DNA of 64,000 bases from Manihot esculenta (GCF_001659605.2 NC_035176.2:22668847-22732846), one strand, 5' to 3'; shown: positions 23,525-35,299, counted from the first letter of the stretch. The notes: generated from the sequence alone by a model not told the origin. Numbers and translations are program-made.

Positions 23525-25100
23525 ATTACCTTTTATTATCATGCAAAGTTAAAATATAATTATACAATAGATAAAATTTGAAAATCGTTAAAATGATAAA
23601 TTGTAATTTAATATAAATTAATTTAAAATAATTAAATTTATATTGATTTTTATTTTGATGAATGGATAGATAAATACATGAATTTAAAATTGAAAAAAAA
23701 TTAAAAAAATTTAAATAAATATTTATCAAAATTAAAATTGAATTAATAATAATTTAATGAATTACATTTTTCAAATAATAAAATTTTTAAAATAATATTC
23801 TATTAATATTATGTGCACGGTCTAGATGCTCCTAATTTCGTTTAGTAGTTTAAACTCTTATTTTTAATGATTTGGTAAACTCTTTATTTGTTGATTTGCA
23901 TTACATCTCAATTTAAATTATTTATATATTATTAATTTTGATAAAAATATAATTTTTGATAAATATTTTAATTTCAAATTAAAAATTAAATCATTATGAA
24001 AAATATAAATAATTTATATAAAATTATTAGATAATATATTTTTTTAATTATCAATTTTTATATTTGAATATTAAAGTGAAAAATTAATATTTATTATAAA
24101 TAAATATTTAAATTTTGGTTATATACATTAATAAATAAAAATATCAAAATTAAGATAATACTATTGAAATAAATTTAATTTTGATAATATTAAATTATTA
24201 AATAAAAATTTTAAATTAAGAAAATGATTGTAGGACAATAAAAGATAATATAATTAAGTCATCGGATAATGATAATTTAATTTTTAATGAAAATATTAAA
24301 ATATTAATATATTTTTAATTATTTTATAAAACATTTAAATTTATGAGATTACAATTATATAATATATATAGATTTTGCTTTTAAAATTAGCAAAAATATA
24401 TTTAAATTTTAAAGTGAATGATAATTCAATCAAATTTATAAAATAAAAATTATAAATTATTAAAGTCATAATTTGATAATATAGAATTATTAGATAATGT
24501 TATAAATGATAATTAAAAAATCAAATATAAATAATTTAATAATTTAAAATTTTTAAATAATATAGTGTTGTTTTATTTATTAATAATATATTTAGTTTTA
24601 AAGTGAAAAATTATAAAATATTAAAGTGATAAATTATAATATAAAAATCAACTTAAAATAGTTAACAATTTTAACTAATAAAATTGTATTTTAAGTATAA
24701 TAAAATTCATTCTCTGTCCTTATAAAAAATTACAAAAATTCACTATATTAATTTAAAATTTAATGTTATTATATTAAAAAAATAAAATAATATAATTTTA
24801 TTAAAAATAATTAACAATATCAATTGATTTATTAAAAGATAATAGTAAAATATTAAATAATTTAAATACTAAAATTATTTAATTTATAAAAATATATTAA
24901 AGGTTAGATTATTAGGATAATATTAAAATATCACATAATAAATTTAAATTTTAAAATTTTTATTACTGTTTATATTTAAATTATTATAGTTAGTTTTTTA
25001 TTATAATTTAAATTTATAATATATATAAATAAATAAAATTCTCAAATATTATAACGAGTTTAAAAACGTACAACACATATTGGATAAATATGTGTAACCT
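23525..25100. other. AT-rich spacer without recognisable genes
   Basis: About 1.6 kb with very high A+T and no credible coding sequence on either strand. A perfect 9-base inverted repeat, ACACATATT...AATATGTGT, sits at 25075-25097, near the broken left edge of the next retrotransposon remnant. Confidence 0.6.
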
Positions 25101-25106
25101 TACAAA

Positions 25107-26837
25107 TCCTGAAGTTATAGATGACTGCTTCGATGATTAGGATATTATCGTGGAGCATCTATATCTCTATGTGTCTTTTAAAGAGAAGGAGATGGTCATT
25201 GGGCTGTGCTCAGCAACTTGCATTACTTCTATATTGCTTTTATTTTCATTTCTACCTCTCTTCTTCTCTTTTCGGCTCATGCAGCCTCCAATCCCTCCTA
25301 TAATCATATTAATTGTTTCACTGGAACTGTCATTTATTGGTGCTTCAATCTGCCTCCTGGGCCTTTCCTTGGCTGCTCCTTGTTGTTGCCTGTGCCCCTC
25401 TGGCTTCTTTACAAAATTCTAAAGATAGCTTCTCTTAGTCAGTTTTTCAATCTCGTTTATTAGTTGATAACAGTCGTTCATGTCATGGCCATGTGTTCTG
25501 TGGTATTGGCAGTATTTATCTAAATCCCTTTTACTTACCTCTCATGGGCTTGGGCCATTGCACGAAATCTTTATCCTGGACTGCTACAAGCACCTCGATT
25601 CTGGACACATTGAGAGGAGTGACTTAGCAGGGAGCCGAGATTGATAAGGTCTATGTTCCTTTCTTTCCAATTGATGTTTGTTCTATACCTCTAGCCCCCG
25701 GTCTTGTCTCCTTTCTAGCCTGTCTTACCTCTTGTCCTCCCCATTTCTTTCTCTTTCTCTTTCATCCTTGGTAAACCGGCTAGTCGTCAAGGCATCATTC
25801 TATCTTATGTATTTCTCTGCTATCTTCATTAACTCTGACAGAATGGTAGGGGGCTTCCTACATAGCAACCCAAAGAATTTTAGGGAGGTCATGCCCTTCT
25901 GCATGGCCTCTACTGCTCTTCCCTCATCTAACTCGGATATCTGCAAAGTTTCAAAGTTGAACATGACAACATATTCTTTCAAGGATTCATTCCTCATTTG
26001 TTGGACGGTCTCTAAGTAGCTTGTCTTTCTCTTTGCAGGAACTCCGGTAATGAATCTACTGATAAATACATTGGCCAGGTCTATGAAATTCCTAATGCTC
26101 CCCGATTCCAGACTGTTGAACCATGCCCGAAATGGTCCTATTAAGTTAGTTGGAAAGACCTTACACATCAGGGCATCTGAATGAGTCTGCAACTCCATAA
26201 ATGTCTTATAGTTCAAAACATGCTCTCGAGGGTTTCTCAACCCGTTATAGGCTATCAAGGTTGGCATCATGAACTTCTTCGGTATTGTTTCCTGCTAAAT
26301 CCATTTTACAAACGATGATGCGGCCTCTTTTCCAGGCGGTAGTTTCTTTCTAACTCTTCGCTTTTCGACCTTTTTGCGGGCTCGGAAAAGTAGCTCTAGG
26401 CCCCATCATTTTCAATGAGTTCCTTCACTATCCTACTTCTTACTGGGGTTGTTGGCTTGTTTCTCCGACTCGCTTCCTCATATCTATCTTCTGTCCTCCT
26501 ACTACTTTGTTGGGGGATTTGATAGTTCAATATGGGCTGGGACTCATTAAGATTAGGCTACGAGTGGTCTGCTCAATGGGATACTGAGCGCTCTCTGCTG
26601 TAACATCTGGCCTAGCCAGTGGACAATGTTCTGTAACTGGAGAGCCATACTTTACAGTTTTTGGTCAGACAGAGAAGTTCGAGGCATAGTCTCGGTTGAA
26701 CTTGGTGAATGGTTAAGCAACATGGGTGACTGATTTACTAGGATTGTTGGGCTAGAGAATGAGAACTACGGACCTTCCTGAGTCGAGTTCAAGTCGTTTG
26801 GAGTGATTTTCGTATGGTTTTGGCCGTGATTGGCCAT
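25107..26837 (-). pseudogene. gag remnant of a Tat-lineage element
   Basis: It begins at the ATG at 26837 (MANHGQN). It keeps the Gag domain at 26270-25800 (NPREHVLNYKTFMELQTHSD; GRAVEAMQKGMTSLKFFGL). It also keeps the C-terminal knuckle at about 25545-25450, where the element's usual final Cys is present (KYCQYHRTHGHDMNDCYQL). Stops are scattered through the N-terminal part and after the knuckle. It matches the gag of 29690-35299 closely but is clearly older. Confidence 0.85.
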
Positions 26838-27703
26838 ATGGATCTCAGTAGGTGAATGGAAATGAGAACTCCAATGATGAAAATATCTTTTCATTCCTAC
26901 AAAACAGTGCCAATTGATGTCTGATTCTCATTCCCAAAAACAGTGTCAATCGATGTCTGAGATTCAAGAATGAGTCTAAACTCAGAGTATATTTTGGTCA
27001 ACTTAGCCACTATTTTCCTTTGCCTATCTTTTTATTCTCTTTCTCTTTTGTCGTTTAGTAATGTGTAACCGCCGTTTCGTATCCGTACCTTCCTGCCACA
27101 GTCACGCTGAAAATACGTACGGACGTACGACGTCCTTTTCTCTTTCATTAGACGGCTATTTAATTTTCTCTGCACCACTTGAACACGATCTAGGATGTTA
27201 CGGGGTCTGTTTAACCATGAGAAGTAATGGGCATTCGGGACAAGGATCCTAAAGACAGATACATATCCAGTCCGATTTATTTAGACTGATCTTGATCTCA
27301 TATGAGATTTAGAACTGCGCATTGAGTCTTCCTAGATATTAGGCCTAGTCTTTCTACCTTCGACTTCGCCAAGACACCAGTGATTGTAGCCAGGCCGTCA
27401 TCATTTTCTAGGCTTTTTATCTTTGTTTTCTTTATATTTATTTCCTCCTCCTCTTGCGAAGGGGTACTCTACAAGTCTACATTTAGGAAAATTAAAACTT
27501 CCTGTTTTTTTTTTTTTTTTTCAACCTGTCGTTTAAAGCTTTTTGCATATGAATTATGGAGATCTATTTACACACTTGCTTCGTATGTGTAGGAAAATTG
27601 GGAGATCCTTTTCTCGATTGGTCTTCCGAGATAATAGCTTTTAACCACTAAGACGATGTTGTCTATAGATTAAATTATTATGGATTTTATACAAATGTCA
27701 TCA
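25107..27703 (-). mobile_element. Degenerate Tat-lineage Ty3/gypsy remnant (LTR + gag)
   Basis: The minus strand matches the 5' part of the intact Tat element at 29-42 kb. It has a possible 5' LTR (about 27703-26914, starting TGATGACATTTG), a primer site altered to TTGGCACTG (against TTGGCGCCG), a leader and gag. The match stops around 25107, just after the gag end, so pol and the 3' LTR are missing. The outer LTR border is a guess from the TCATCA at 27698-27703. The inner border is duplicated (see findings). Confidence 0.75.
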
Positions 27704-29109
27704 GATTGGGGCTTCAGGATGCTATCCCTTAAATTGTTAATTTGTTTCCTAGTTTGATTGTTCATATTTGCTCAAGGGGCAAACAAAGCTGATTCAAATT
27801 TTTGGTCAACTAATTTTTTATATTTTTATTCAAAAGTTAACTAATTCATGGTATAATTAATATTATTTTTTAATTATAAAATTTTTTATTTATAAATATC
27901 AAAAATTTATTATTTTTATTATTTTTATTTTTATTTTTATTTTTATTTTTATTTTTAAAATATTAACATTGGCCATAGTTTTACCGCTATAATATATTTT
28001 ATAAACACATCATTTTATAATAATTTTTCATTTTTATAAAATTAAAATTAGTTGTATTTATAAAAAAATTAAAATAATATGTGAAAATTATTGTAACTTT
28101 TTTAATTTGTGTAAAAATGAAAATTAATTACAGTTCAAAAAAAGAATTAAAATAATGTATCGAAATGCTTTTATTTTTTATTTTTATAAAAAATTAAAAT
28201 TAATCTCATTTTTTATAAAGTAAAAATAATATTGATAAATTTTTATTTTAAATTTTAATTTTAACCTTTTAATTTCTATAAAATTAAAATTAAAGTTATA
28301 GTTTTTATTTTAAACTTTTGAGTTTATAAAATAAATCGCAAGTATTAGAACGAATATAAAACGTATAACACACTAAAATTTATGAATAATTTAATAATAG
28401 TATTATTAAAATGATCCATAATAATTTAATATTTTTTATTATAAAAGATTGAATTTAATTGATTACTTAAAATTAATTTATTTTAATTTATTATATTTAA
28501 TTTATTTTAGAGTTTATATAGATTTAAAGTATTTAAGTAGTCCTATTTACACAAAAATTCTATTTTCTTATTATTCTAAAAAAATTTTAAGAATAAGTTA
28601 ATAGTTTAAAAATTATACTTTGACAAAAAGTTACTTTACAAGTTAAAGTTAATTTTTATTAAAAAGTTGAAAAAAAAAGGAAAATCATTCTTTAGAAAAA
28701 AAAAAAGAAGAAAGCATATACACATTAAAAAATTGATCCATTTTCTATAAAAAGATTAACTAAAATTTCAATTATTTACTTGTTTAATAAATAAATCATA
28801 TATAATTTTATTTATTATTTATAAATTTAATAAATTAATTCCAGAATTTATTATTATTATTATATATAATTTCTTTAATTAATTTCAAATATGCATGACA
28901 TTATAATTTATGTATTTATCTATAATTTATGAGTAATTTATAAATATTATAATTAATACTATACATAAAGTGGAAAAAAAAAGTAAATAATGAGATTACT
29001 ACTTTTTTTATTTCTTTCTATAACCAAATATGAAGTTTAATTATATTTTTTAAGAATTTTAGTTCGTTATAATTATTTTTTATCGAATAATTTTTAAAAA
29101 AATTTCAAG
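27704..29109. other. AT-rich spacer without recognisable genes
   Basis: About 1.4 kb of AT-rich DNA with an ATTTTT microsatellite at about 27915-27958. A segment near 28335-28375 (attagaacgaatataaaacgta) resembles one near 25050-25080. I see no coding region here. Confidence 0.6.
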
Positions 29110-29114
29110 CTTAT

Positions 29115-29611
29115 TGATGACCGCTGGATTTCTCCATCCTGGCCCAGGGCCTGGATCATAGCCAAAAGCCCATCTTGCAAAGGCCCACACACCTGCTACA
29201 CGAAACAAGCCTGGTTCGTGCCACCTTCAAGGCCGGGCTCAACCCAGCTTCTTCACTTAGAACGGCCCAGTCCGTGACTAGTAGGCCCTCTCCTCTCAGA
29301 CTCAGCGTCCGGCCCGACTCTCGGCCCAGCCCAATATCCAGAGCCATACTAGGACAACCTAGCAGATTCGCTCGAACGTACGCACGAGGAGAATCAGAGG
29401 CCGTTACGCATGAAGCAGGCTGCTGATACCCTCGTACACCCGAATCTGTATGTCAGAGACACGTGTCCCAATCATGGAAAGGCCTTTACACGTCATCAGC
29501 AAGCATATCGAAATGGATAAAAGGGGGGGAACCCCCCCCAGAAAGTTTAAGTTTTATTTTTCAATACCAAAACCCTTGTAAAACCCTATTCTATTGGATC
29601 TCAGATCATCA
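29115..29611 (+). repeat. 5' LTR of the Tat element
   Basis: 497 bp, beginning TGATGACCGCTGGATT and ending TCAGATCATCA. It is repeated at 41989-42483. A TATA-like GGATAAAAGG lies at 29515-29524, followed at once by a G7-AA-C8 inverted repeat (29523-29539). Candidate R/U5 sequence follows. Confidence 0.96.
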
Positions 29612-29613
29612 AT

Positions 29614-29631
29614 TGGCGCCGTCTGTGGGAA
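29614..29631 (+). other. Primer binding site of the Tat element
   Basis: TGGCGCCGTCTGTGGGAA begins two bases after the LTR. TGGCGCCG is the usual primer start in Tat/Athila-type elements, generally assigned to a tRNA-Arg. I have not matched the full tRNA end. Confidence 0.8.
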
Positions 29632-29689
29632 ACGAAGGAGATCTTTTCATCACCAGAGTTTTCACTTTCAAAACCCACTGAGATCCACG

Positions 29690-32600
29690 ATGGCAAACCA
29701 CCAAGAAAGTAACCTTAACATTCCAAATGACCTGAGCTCCGCCCAAGATGGGCAGCAGTTCTCCTTCTCTAGCCCTACAACGTTGAATAACCAAACGCCT
29801 ATTCCTCTTAATCCCTCGCCAAGCTTGGCAGGGAATACTCCCACCATGACTCTGTCTAACCAGGACATTCAAACTATGGCTCTCCAGCTACAGACTACTG
29901 CTCACTGGTTGGGGCAGATAATGCAACAGAGGGGCCTTAGCACCCCAGTAAGTGCACTCCCAGTAGTGGAGGAACCCAGAACCAATGAACCCCGACCTAC
30001 CTCTGACCGCCTTCAAACTAACAGCCACGATACCGGGGAAGAGGAAGAACCAGAGGCCCGAATCCATGGGAGAAGGGCAAGAGAGTTGATAGAAAATGAG
30101 GAGGCGGACAACTATTCTGCCGGAACAACCAGAGAAACGAGAACTGAAACAGAGGAGGAAGAATATAGCTGGGGCAAAGGATCCGGCCCGGAAGACGAGA
30201 AAATGAACCAAAAGCTGAAAAGGTTGAAAGAGCAACTCTTAGCCGAGCTAGGTAAGAAAGATCAGAGCCAAACCTCTTTGCCCACCTCGTCTCCTTTCTC
30301 AAAGATAGTGCAGCAGGAGACCGTTCCCAAGAAGTTTATGATGCCGCCAATGGCGGCCTATAATGGAGCTGGTAACCCGAGAGAGCATGTCATGAACTAT
30401 AAGACCTTTATGGAGTTGCAAACCCTGTCAGATGCCTTAATGTGTAAGGTGTTCCCAACAACACTCTCGGGACCGGCGCGGGCGTGGTTCAACAGCCTGG
30501 AGGCCGAAAGCATTAGAAGTTTTGGAGATCTTGCCACCCGCTTCATCAGCCGGTTCATAGCCGGGGTGCCAGCTGATAGGAAGACGAGCTATCTAGAAAC
30601 AGTGAAACAGAAAGAAGGTGAATCACTCAGAGAGTATGTTGCCCGCTTCAATACGGAGGCCCTGCAGATTCCCGAGCTGGATGAAGGAAGAGCGGTGGAG
30701 GCCATGCAAAAGGGAACAACCTCTGCCGAGTTCTTTGGTTCTTTGAGCAGAAAACCTCTGACCTCACTGGCTGAGTTGATGAAGAGGGCGGAGAAGTATA
30801 TAAGGCAGGATGACGCCTTGGTGACGAGTAGATTTGCTAAAGGGATGGCCGGAAAAGAAAAAGCCCCGGAGGAGAGAAGGCCGGAGAGACACGAGAAGAA
30901 ACATGGAAAGAGGCCTGAGCCATACAAACAGGCTTGGGAGAAAAGGGATCAAAGGCCTCCACCTCCTCCTCGGGCTCTTGAACCAAGAGTGCTCCCTCCT
31001 TGGGTTCCCGAGAAACCAACCCCCCTCAATGCTTCCAGAGCCAAAGTGCTCATGGCAGTCCAGGATAAGGAGTTCCTCCAGTGGCCCAAACCCATGAAGT
31101 CGGAAGCAGATCAAAGAAATCCTGACAAGTATTGTCAGTACCACCGGAGCCATGGGCACGATACGAATAACTATTTTCAGTTAATCGCGGAGATTGAGAG
31201 GCTAATAAAAAGGGGACACCTCAAAAATTTTGTGAAAAAACCAGAGGGACAGAGGCCTCAGTCTGGTCCGACAACTCAGACGCCTAGAAGAATAGGACCT
31301 GGACCAGTGAATGATGGGTCCAGTGGGACCATCCACATGATTGTTGGAGGAACGGGAGGACGGATGAGCCGCCGAGGAAAGAAGAGAAACCGGGAAGGAG
31401 AGACTAGCAGTAGTGAAGTCATGCAAATCGTTAACCACTCTCCCATGATCATCACTTTCTCTCCAGAAGATGCTCAGGGTATTCAGATGCCCCATGATGA
31501 TGCGCTTGTCATTGAAGCTGTCATTCATAATTATCGGGTAAAGAAGGTCTTAGTGGATGATGGGAGTAAAGTCAACTTGCTACCATACCGAGTGTTTCAG
31601 CAGATGGGAATTCCAGAGGAACAGCTGGTTCGGGACCAGTCACCAATCAAGGGGATCGGAGGAGCACCGGTTCTTGTAGAGGGAAAGGTAAAGCTGGCTC
31701 TTACCTTGGGAGAAGCACCCAGAGATCGCACCCATCATGAGGTATTTTTGGTGGTCAAACTCCCACTGAGCTACAATGCGATTTTGGGGAGACCGGTGTT
31801 GTTTGACTTTGAAGTTGTCACTAACATCAGGTATTTGGCACTCAAATTCCCAATGGAAGAAGGAGTGGGAATGGTCCGGGGCAGCCAGGAAGAAGCAAGG
31901 GCGGTATACTTGGCCGAAGTAACAGAGCCGAGCTCAGCTGGAGAAGGACTCGACTCGGAAGTTCTGGAGGTCAGGGATGAAACAAAAGAAGCCCGGACAG
32001 AGCCAGTTGAAGAGTTGGAAACCTTCCCCTTATCAGGAGCAGATGCAAACAAGGTTTTCAGTCTTAATGCCAGCCTCACCAAAGAACAAAAAGGTGAAGT
32101 TATGGCCCTGATTCGAAGTCACGCGCTGACCTTCGCATGGAAGCCTTCAGACATGCCGGGAATTGACCCCAAAGTGATGACACACCAATTGAATGTCCTC
32201 CCCGAGGCCAGACCAGTAAAGCAAAAGAAGAGAGTAGTGGGAAAAGAGAAGCAGCAAGCCACCCGGGAAGAAGTGCAGAAGCTAGAAGAGGCATGCTTTA
32301 TTAGGGAAATCATGTACCCACAGTGGTTGGCAAATCCTGTGTTAGTCAAGAAAGCCAATGGCAAATACAGGATGTGTATAGATTTTACCGACCTAAATAA
32401 GGCCTGCCCTAAAGATTGTTATCCCTTACCCGATATTAATAAAATGGTCGACTCAACGGCCGGTTTTGATTATATGTCTTCTTTGGATGCTATGTCGGGT
32501 TATCATCAAATCCCAATGGAAAGGTCGGATGAGGAAAAGACCTCATTTATAACTGAAGATGGAACTTATTGTTATAGGGCTATGCCCTTTGGATTGAGAA

Positions 32601-35299
32601 ATGTCGGGGCAACGTATCAGAGGTTGATGAATAAAATCTTCAAAAACCAGATCGGTAGAAATCTGGAAGTGTATGTAGACGATATGGTGGTCAAAAGTTC
32701 CACTTTCCAACAACACATAGCAGATCTGAGGGAGGTATTCGGGGTGTTAGATCAGTACAAAATGAAGTTGAACCCGGCAAAATGTGCCTTTTTCATTAGG
32801 GGAGGAAAATTTTTGGGGTACATGGTGAGCGGTAAAGGCATCGAGCCTAATCCGGAGAAAGTGGAAGCCATACTGAATATGCCAGAACCGACCTGTGTAA
32901 GAGATGTTCAGAGACTAACCGGGAGAGTAGTAGCGCTTAACCGATTCATGTCGAGGTCGGCAGAGAAATGCTTGCCATTCTTCAAAAAGTTGAGAAAAGT
33001 ACCGAATTTCGAATGGACAGAAGATTGCCAAAAGGCCTTCGTAGAGCTTAAAAAATATCTCAGCTCGCCTCACGTACTCAGCAGTCCCATAAAAGGAGAA
33101 GAACTTCTGATATACCTGGCGGCCTCAGAACAAGCGATCAGCGCAGTGCTAGTAAGGGTGGAAGAAGAAGAACAGAAGCCTGTTTTCTACGTTAGCAAGG
33201 TACTCAGAGACACTGAGGTCAGATATTCGAACATTGAAAAATTGGCTTACGCCTTATTGTTAGCAGTCCGGAAATTCAGAGTTTATCTAGAAGGCCACCA
33301 AGGAGTCGTGATGACAGACCAACCCTTAAAGAAAATTCTACATAGGCCGAAAACCTCAGGATGGATGTTGGCATGGTCTGTAGAGATTAGCCCTTACTGT
33401 CTAGAGTACCGACCTCGAACAGCTATAAAATCTCAAGCTTTGGCCGACTTCATAGCAGAATGCGCATTCAATGAGGAGAAAGGAGGATCATCCTCAGAGT
33501 TATCAAGAACGGAGGAAGAGAGAGAGCCCCCCCAAGAATTTAGCTGGAAGCTGTATGTAGACGGAGCATCAGGTGCTGAGGGTAGTGGCGCTGGGATAAT
33601 GCTTAAAGGGCCAGAAGGTTTTAAAGTATGTTATGCCTTGCGTCTAGAATTCACGGCTTCTAACAATATGGCCGAATATGAAGCCCTGGTAAATGGAATG
33701 TTGGTAGCTTCGGAGGTCGGGGTAACAGACCTCGAGGTGAATAGCGACTCTCAGTTGGTGATCAACCAGGTGAAGGGAGTATATCAGGCTACGGACCCCA
33801 TCATGCAGAATTATCTCGATAAAGTAAAAACTATAGAAGCCGAGCTCACGGGTCGGGGAGTTATCGTCAAATTTCAAAGAATACCCCGGGATGAAAATGA
33901 GGAAGCAGACCTGCTTAGTCGATTGACCAAAGAGGAGTTAGAACAGCTTCCCGATGAAGTATATATACAGCATGTCCGCACACCTGCTTTTAAAAAGACA
34001 AACACGGTATTACAGGTAGAACAGAGCCCAACTTGGATGACCCCATACCTGAGATACTTGGAGGAGGGTGAGCTCCCCGACGATAAAGATGAAGCCAGAA
34101 AGATAGCAGCTCGTGCTGCCAACTACCAAACAATAAGGGGAACATTATATAGAAAAGGGAAGTCCAGCCCATGGCTCCGGTGTGTGAGTCCGGAAGAAGC
34201 TGCAAAGGTAATGGAGGAAATACATAGAGGCCTATGTGGGGCTCACGAGGGAGCAGGGACATTATCTAACAAAATATTCAGGCAAGGGTACTACGGGCCT
34301 ACTGTCAAAAAAGAAGCAGAAGAGTTTGTCCGGAGGTGCGACGTATGTCAGCGATTTGCTAATGCCATCAGAACCCCCGCCACTCCTCAAGCAAGCATAT
34401 CCAGTCCATGGCCTTTCTCACAATGGGGAATCGACATTCTGGGACCTTTCCCCAAGACTACGGGGCAAAGAAAATTTGTCGTGGTGGCTGTGGAATACTT
34501 CTCGAAATGGCCAGAGGCAGAAGCAATAGCCACAATCACAGCTCGCAAGATGATAGATTTCGTATGGGGGCATATCATCTGCAGATTTGGCATACCTAGA
34601 GTACTTATCTCAGACAACGGCAGACAATTTGACTGCAGTGTTTTTAGAGCCTTCACGACGAACATAGGCATCTGGCATAAGTTCTCCTCCGTGGCTCATC
34701 CTCAGACTAATGGTCAAACAGAAGTCACCAACAGAGCTATCCTTCAAGGATTAAAGAAACGGTTGGATGGTGCAAAGGAGAATTGGGCAGAAGAACTCAA
34801 TAGCATACTATGGGCACTCCGAACCACTCTCAGAGCGCCCACTAAAGAAACACCGTTTGCACTTGCTTATGGCACAGAAGTCGTAGTCCCAGTTGAACTA
34901 CAGATCCCCACTCATCGAGTCCAATTTTCTGATGAGAATACCAATGAGGATAAGTTAAGAAGCAACCTGGATGCTCTTGAGGAAGTCAGGGAAGAAGCCC
35001 AAGTCCGAACTGCCGCTTATCAACAACGTGCAGCAAGATATTACAACCAAAAAGTCAGAGAAAGAAGCTTAAAAGTGGGAGACCTGACCCTAAGAAACCT
35101 GGAAGCTACAGGAAAAAGAGTGGCCGCGGGCAAGTTAGCGCCGACCTGGGAAGGTCCTTTCAAGGTGACAAAAGTGATCAAGCCAGGGGTATACCGAATC
35201 GAAGATATGCAAGGAAACCCCGAGCCCCACGCTTGGAACATCCAGCACCTAAAGAGGTATTTCCTTGAAGTAATTGTAAAGAAAAACATTGTATTTTGA
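29690..35299 (+). CDS. gag-pol: Gag-Pol polyprotein of the Tat element (1869 aa, intact)
   Basis: This single ORF makes both capsid and replication enzymes. I start it at MANHQESN (29690), because the open frame upstream runs through the LTR end and primer site. Approximate residue positions: Gag domain 210-380; zinc-knuckle-like CQYHRSHGHDTNNY near 483; protease with LVDDGS (Asp 623), an Asp-Asp-Gly variant of the active site; RT 860-1045 with YVDD near 995; first RNase H 1137-1245; second, archaeal-type RNase H from WKLYVDGASG near 1285 to 1415; integrase zinc region near 1505-1560, then catalytic Asp (WGIDILGPF, near 1582), Asp (SDNGRQF, near 1642) and Glu (NGQTEVTNR, near 1678); and a C-terminal GPF module near 1822. 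The last knuckle Cys is Tyr here. No stop or frameshift was seen. Confidence 0.96.
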   Translation: MANHQESNLNIPNDLSSAQDGQQFSFSSPTTLNNQTPIPLNPSPSLAGNTPTMTLSNQDIQTMALQLQTTAHWLGQIMQQRGLSTPVSALPVVEEPRTNEPRPTSDRLQTNSHDTGEEEEPEARIHGRRARELIENEEADNYSAGTTRETRTETEEEEYSWGKGSGPEDEKMNQKLKRLKEQLLAELGKKDQSQTSLPTSSPFSKIVQQETVPKKFMMPPMAAYNGAGNPREHVMNYKTFMELQTLSDALMCKVFPTTLSGPARAWFNSLEAESIRSFGDLATRFISRFIAGVPADRKTSYLETVKQKEGESLREYVARFNTEALQIPELDEGRAVEAMQKGTTSAEFFGSLSRKPLTSLAELMKRAEKYIRQDDALVTSRFAKGMAGKEKAPEERRPERHEKKHGKRPEPYKQAWEKRDQRPPPPPRALEPRVLPPWVPEKPTPLNASRAKVLMAVQDKEFLQWPKPMKSEADQRNPDKYCQYHRSHGHDTNNYFQLIAEIERLIKRGHLKNFVKKPEGQRPQSGPTTQTPRRIGPGPVNDGSSGTIHMIVGGTGGRMSRRGKKRNREGETSSSEVMQIVNHSPMIITFSPEDAQGIQMPHDDALVIEAVIHNYRVKKVLVDDGSKVNLLPYRVFQQMGIPEEQLVRDQSPIKGIGGAPVLVEGKVKLALTLGEAPRDRTHHEVFLVVKLPLSYNAILGRPVLFDFEVVTNIRYLALKFPMEEGVGMVRGSQEEARAVYLAEVTEPSSAGEGLDSEVLEVRDETKEARTEPVEELETFPLSGADANKVFSLNASLTKEQKGEVMALIRSHALTFAWKPSDMPGIDPKVMTHQLNVLPEARPVKQKKRVVGKEKQQATREEVQKLEEACFIREIMYPQWLANPVLVKKANGKYRMCIDFTDLNKACPKDCYPLPDINKMVDSTAGFDYMSSLDAMSGYHQIPMERSDEEKTSFITEDGTYCYRAMPFGLRNVGATYQRLMNKIFKNQIGRNLEVYVDDMVVKSSTFQQHIADLREVFGVLDQYKMKLNPAKCAFFIRGGKFLGYMVSGKGIEPNPEKVEAILNMPEPTCVRDVQRLTGRVVALNRFMSRSAEKCLPFFKKLRKVPNFEWTEDCQKAFVELKKYLSSPHVLSSPIKGEELLIYLAASEQAISAVLVRVEEEEQKPVFYVSKVLRDTEVRYSNIEKLAYALLLAVRKFRVYLEGHQGVVMTDQPLKKILHRPKTSGWMLAWSVEISPYCLEYRPRTAIKSQALADFIAECAFNEEKGGSSSELSRTEEEREPPQEFSWKLYVDGASGAEGSGAGIMLKGPEGFKVCYALRLEFTASNNMAEYEALVNGMLVASEVGVTDLEVNSDSQLVINQVKGVYQATDPIMQNYLDKVKTIEAELTGRGVIVKFQRIPRDENEEADLLSRLTKEELEQLPDEVYIQHVRTPAFKKTNTVLQVEQSPTWMTPYLRYLEEGELPDDKDEARKIAARAANYQTIRGTLYRKGKSSPWLRCVSPEEAAKVMEEIHRGLCGAHEGAGTLSNKIFRQGYYGPTVKKEAEEFVRRCDVCQRFANAIRTPATPQASISSPWPFSQWGIDILGPFPKTTGQRKFVVVAVEYFSKWPEAEAIATITARKMIDFVWGHIICRFGIPRVLISDNGRQFDCSVFRAFTTNIGIWHKFSSVAHPQTNGQTEVTNRAILQGLKKRLDGAKENWAEELNSILWALRTTLRAPTKETPFALAYGTEVVVPVELQIPTHRVQFSDENTNEDKLRSNLDALEEVREEAQVRTAAYQQRAARYYNQKVRERSLKVGDLTLRNLEATGKRVAAGKLAPTWEGPFKVTKVIKPGVYRIEDMQGNPEPHAWNIQHLKRYFLEVIVKKNIVF

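Noticed and set aside
25075..25097. Perfect 9-base inverted repeat as a transcription terminator or transposon end
   Set aside because: It is AT-rich, short and expected by chance in this composition. No matching second end was found.
29594..29689. Upstream in-frame start of the Tat Gag-Pol
   Set aside because: The 32 extra codons lie across the LTR end and primer site. The ATG at 29690 matches the start of the related gag at 26837.
33644..34671. Minus-strand ORFs opposite the Tat RNase H and integrase
   Set aside because: They overlap a conserved enzyme frame and show no family features of their own.
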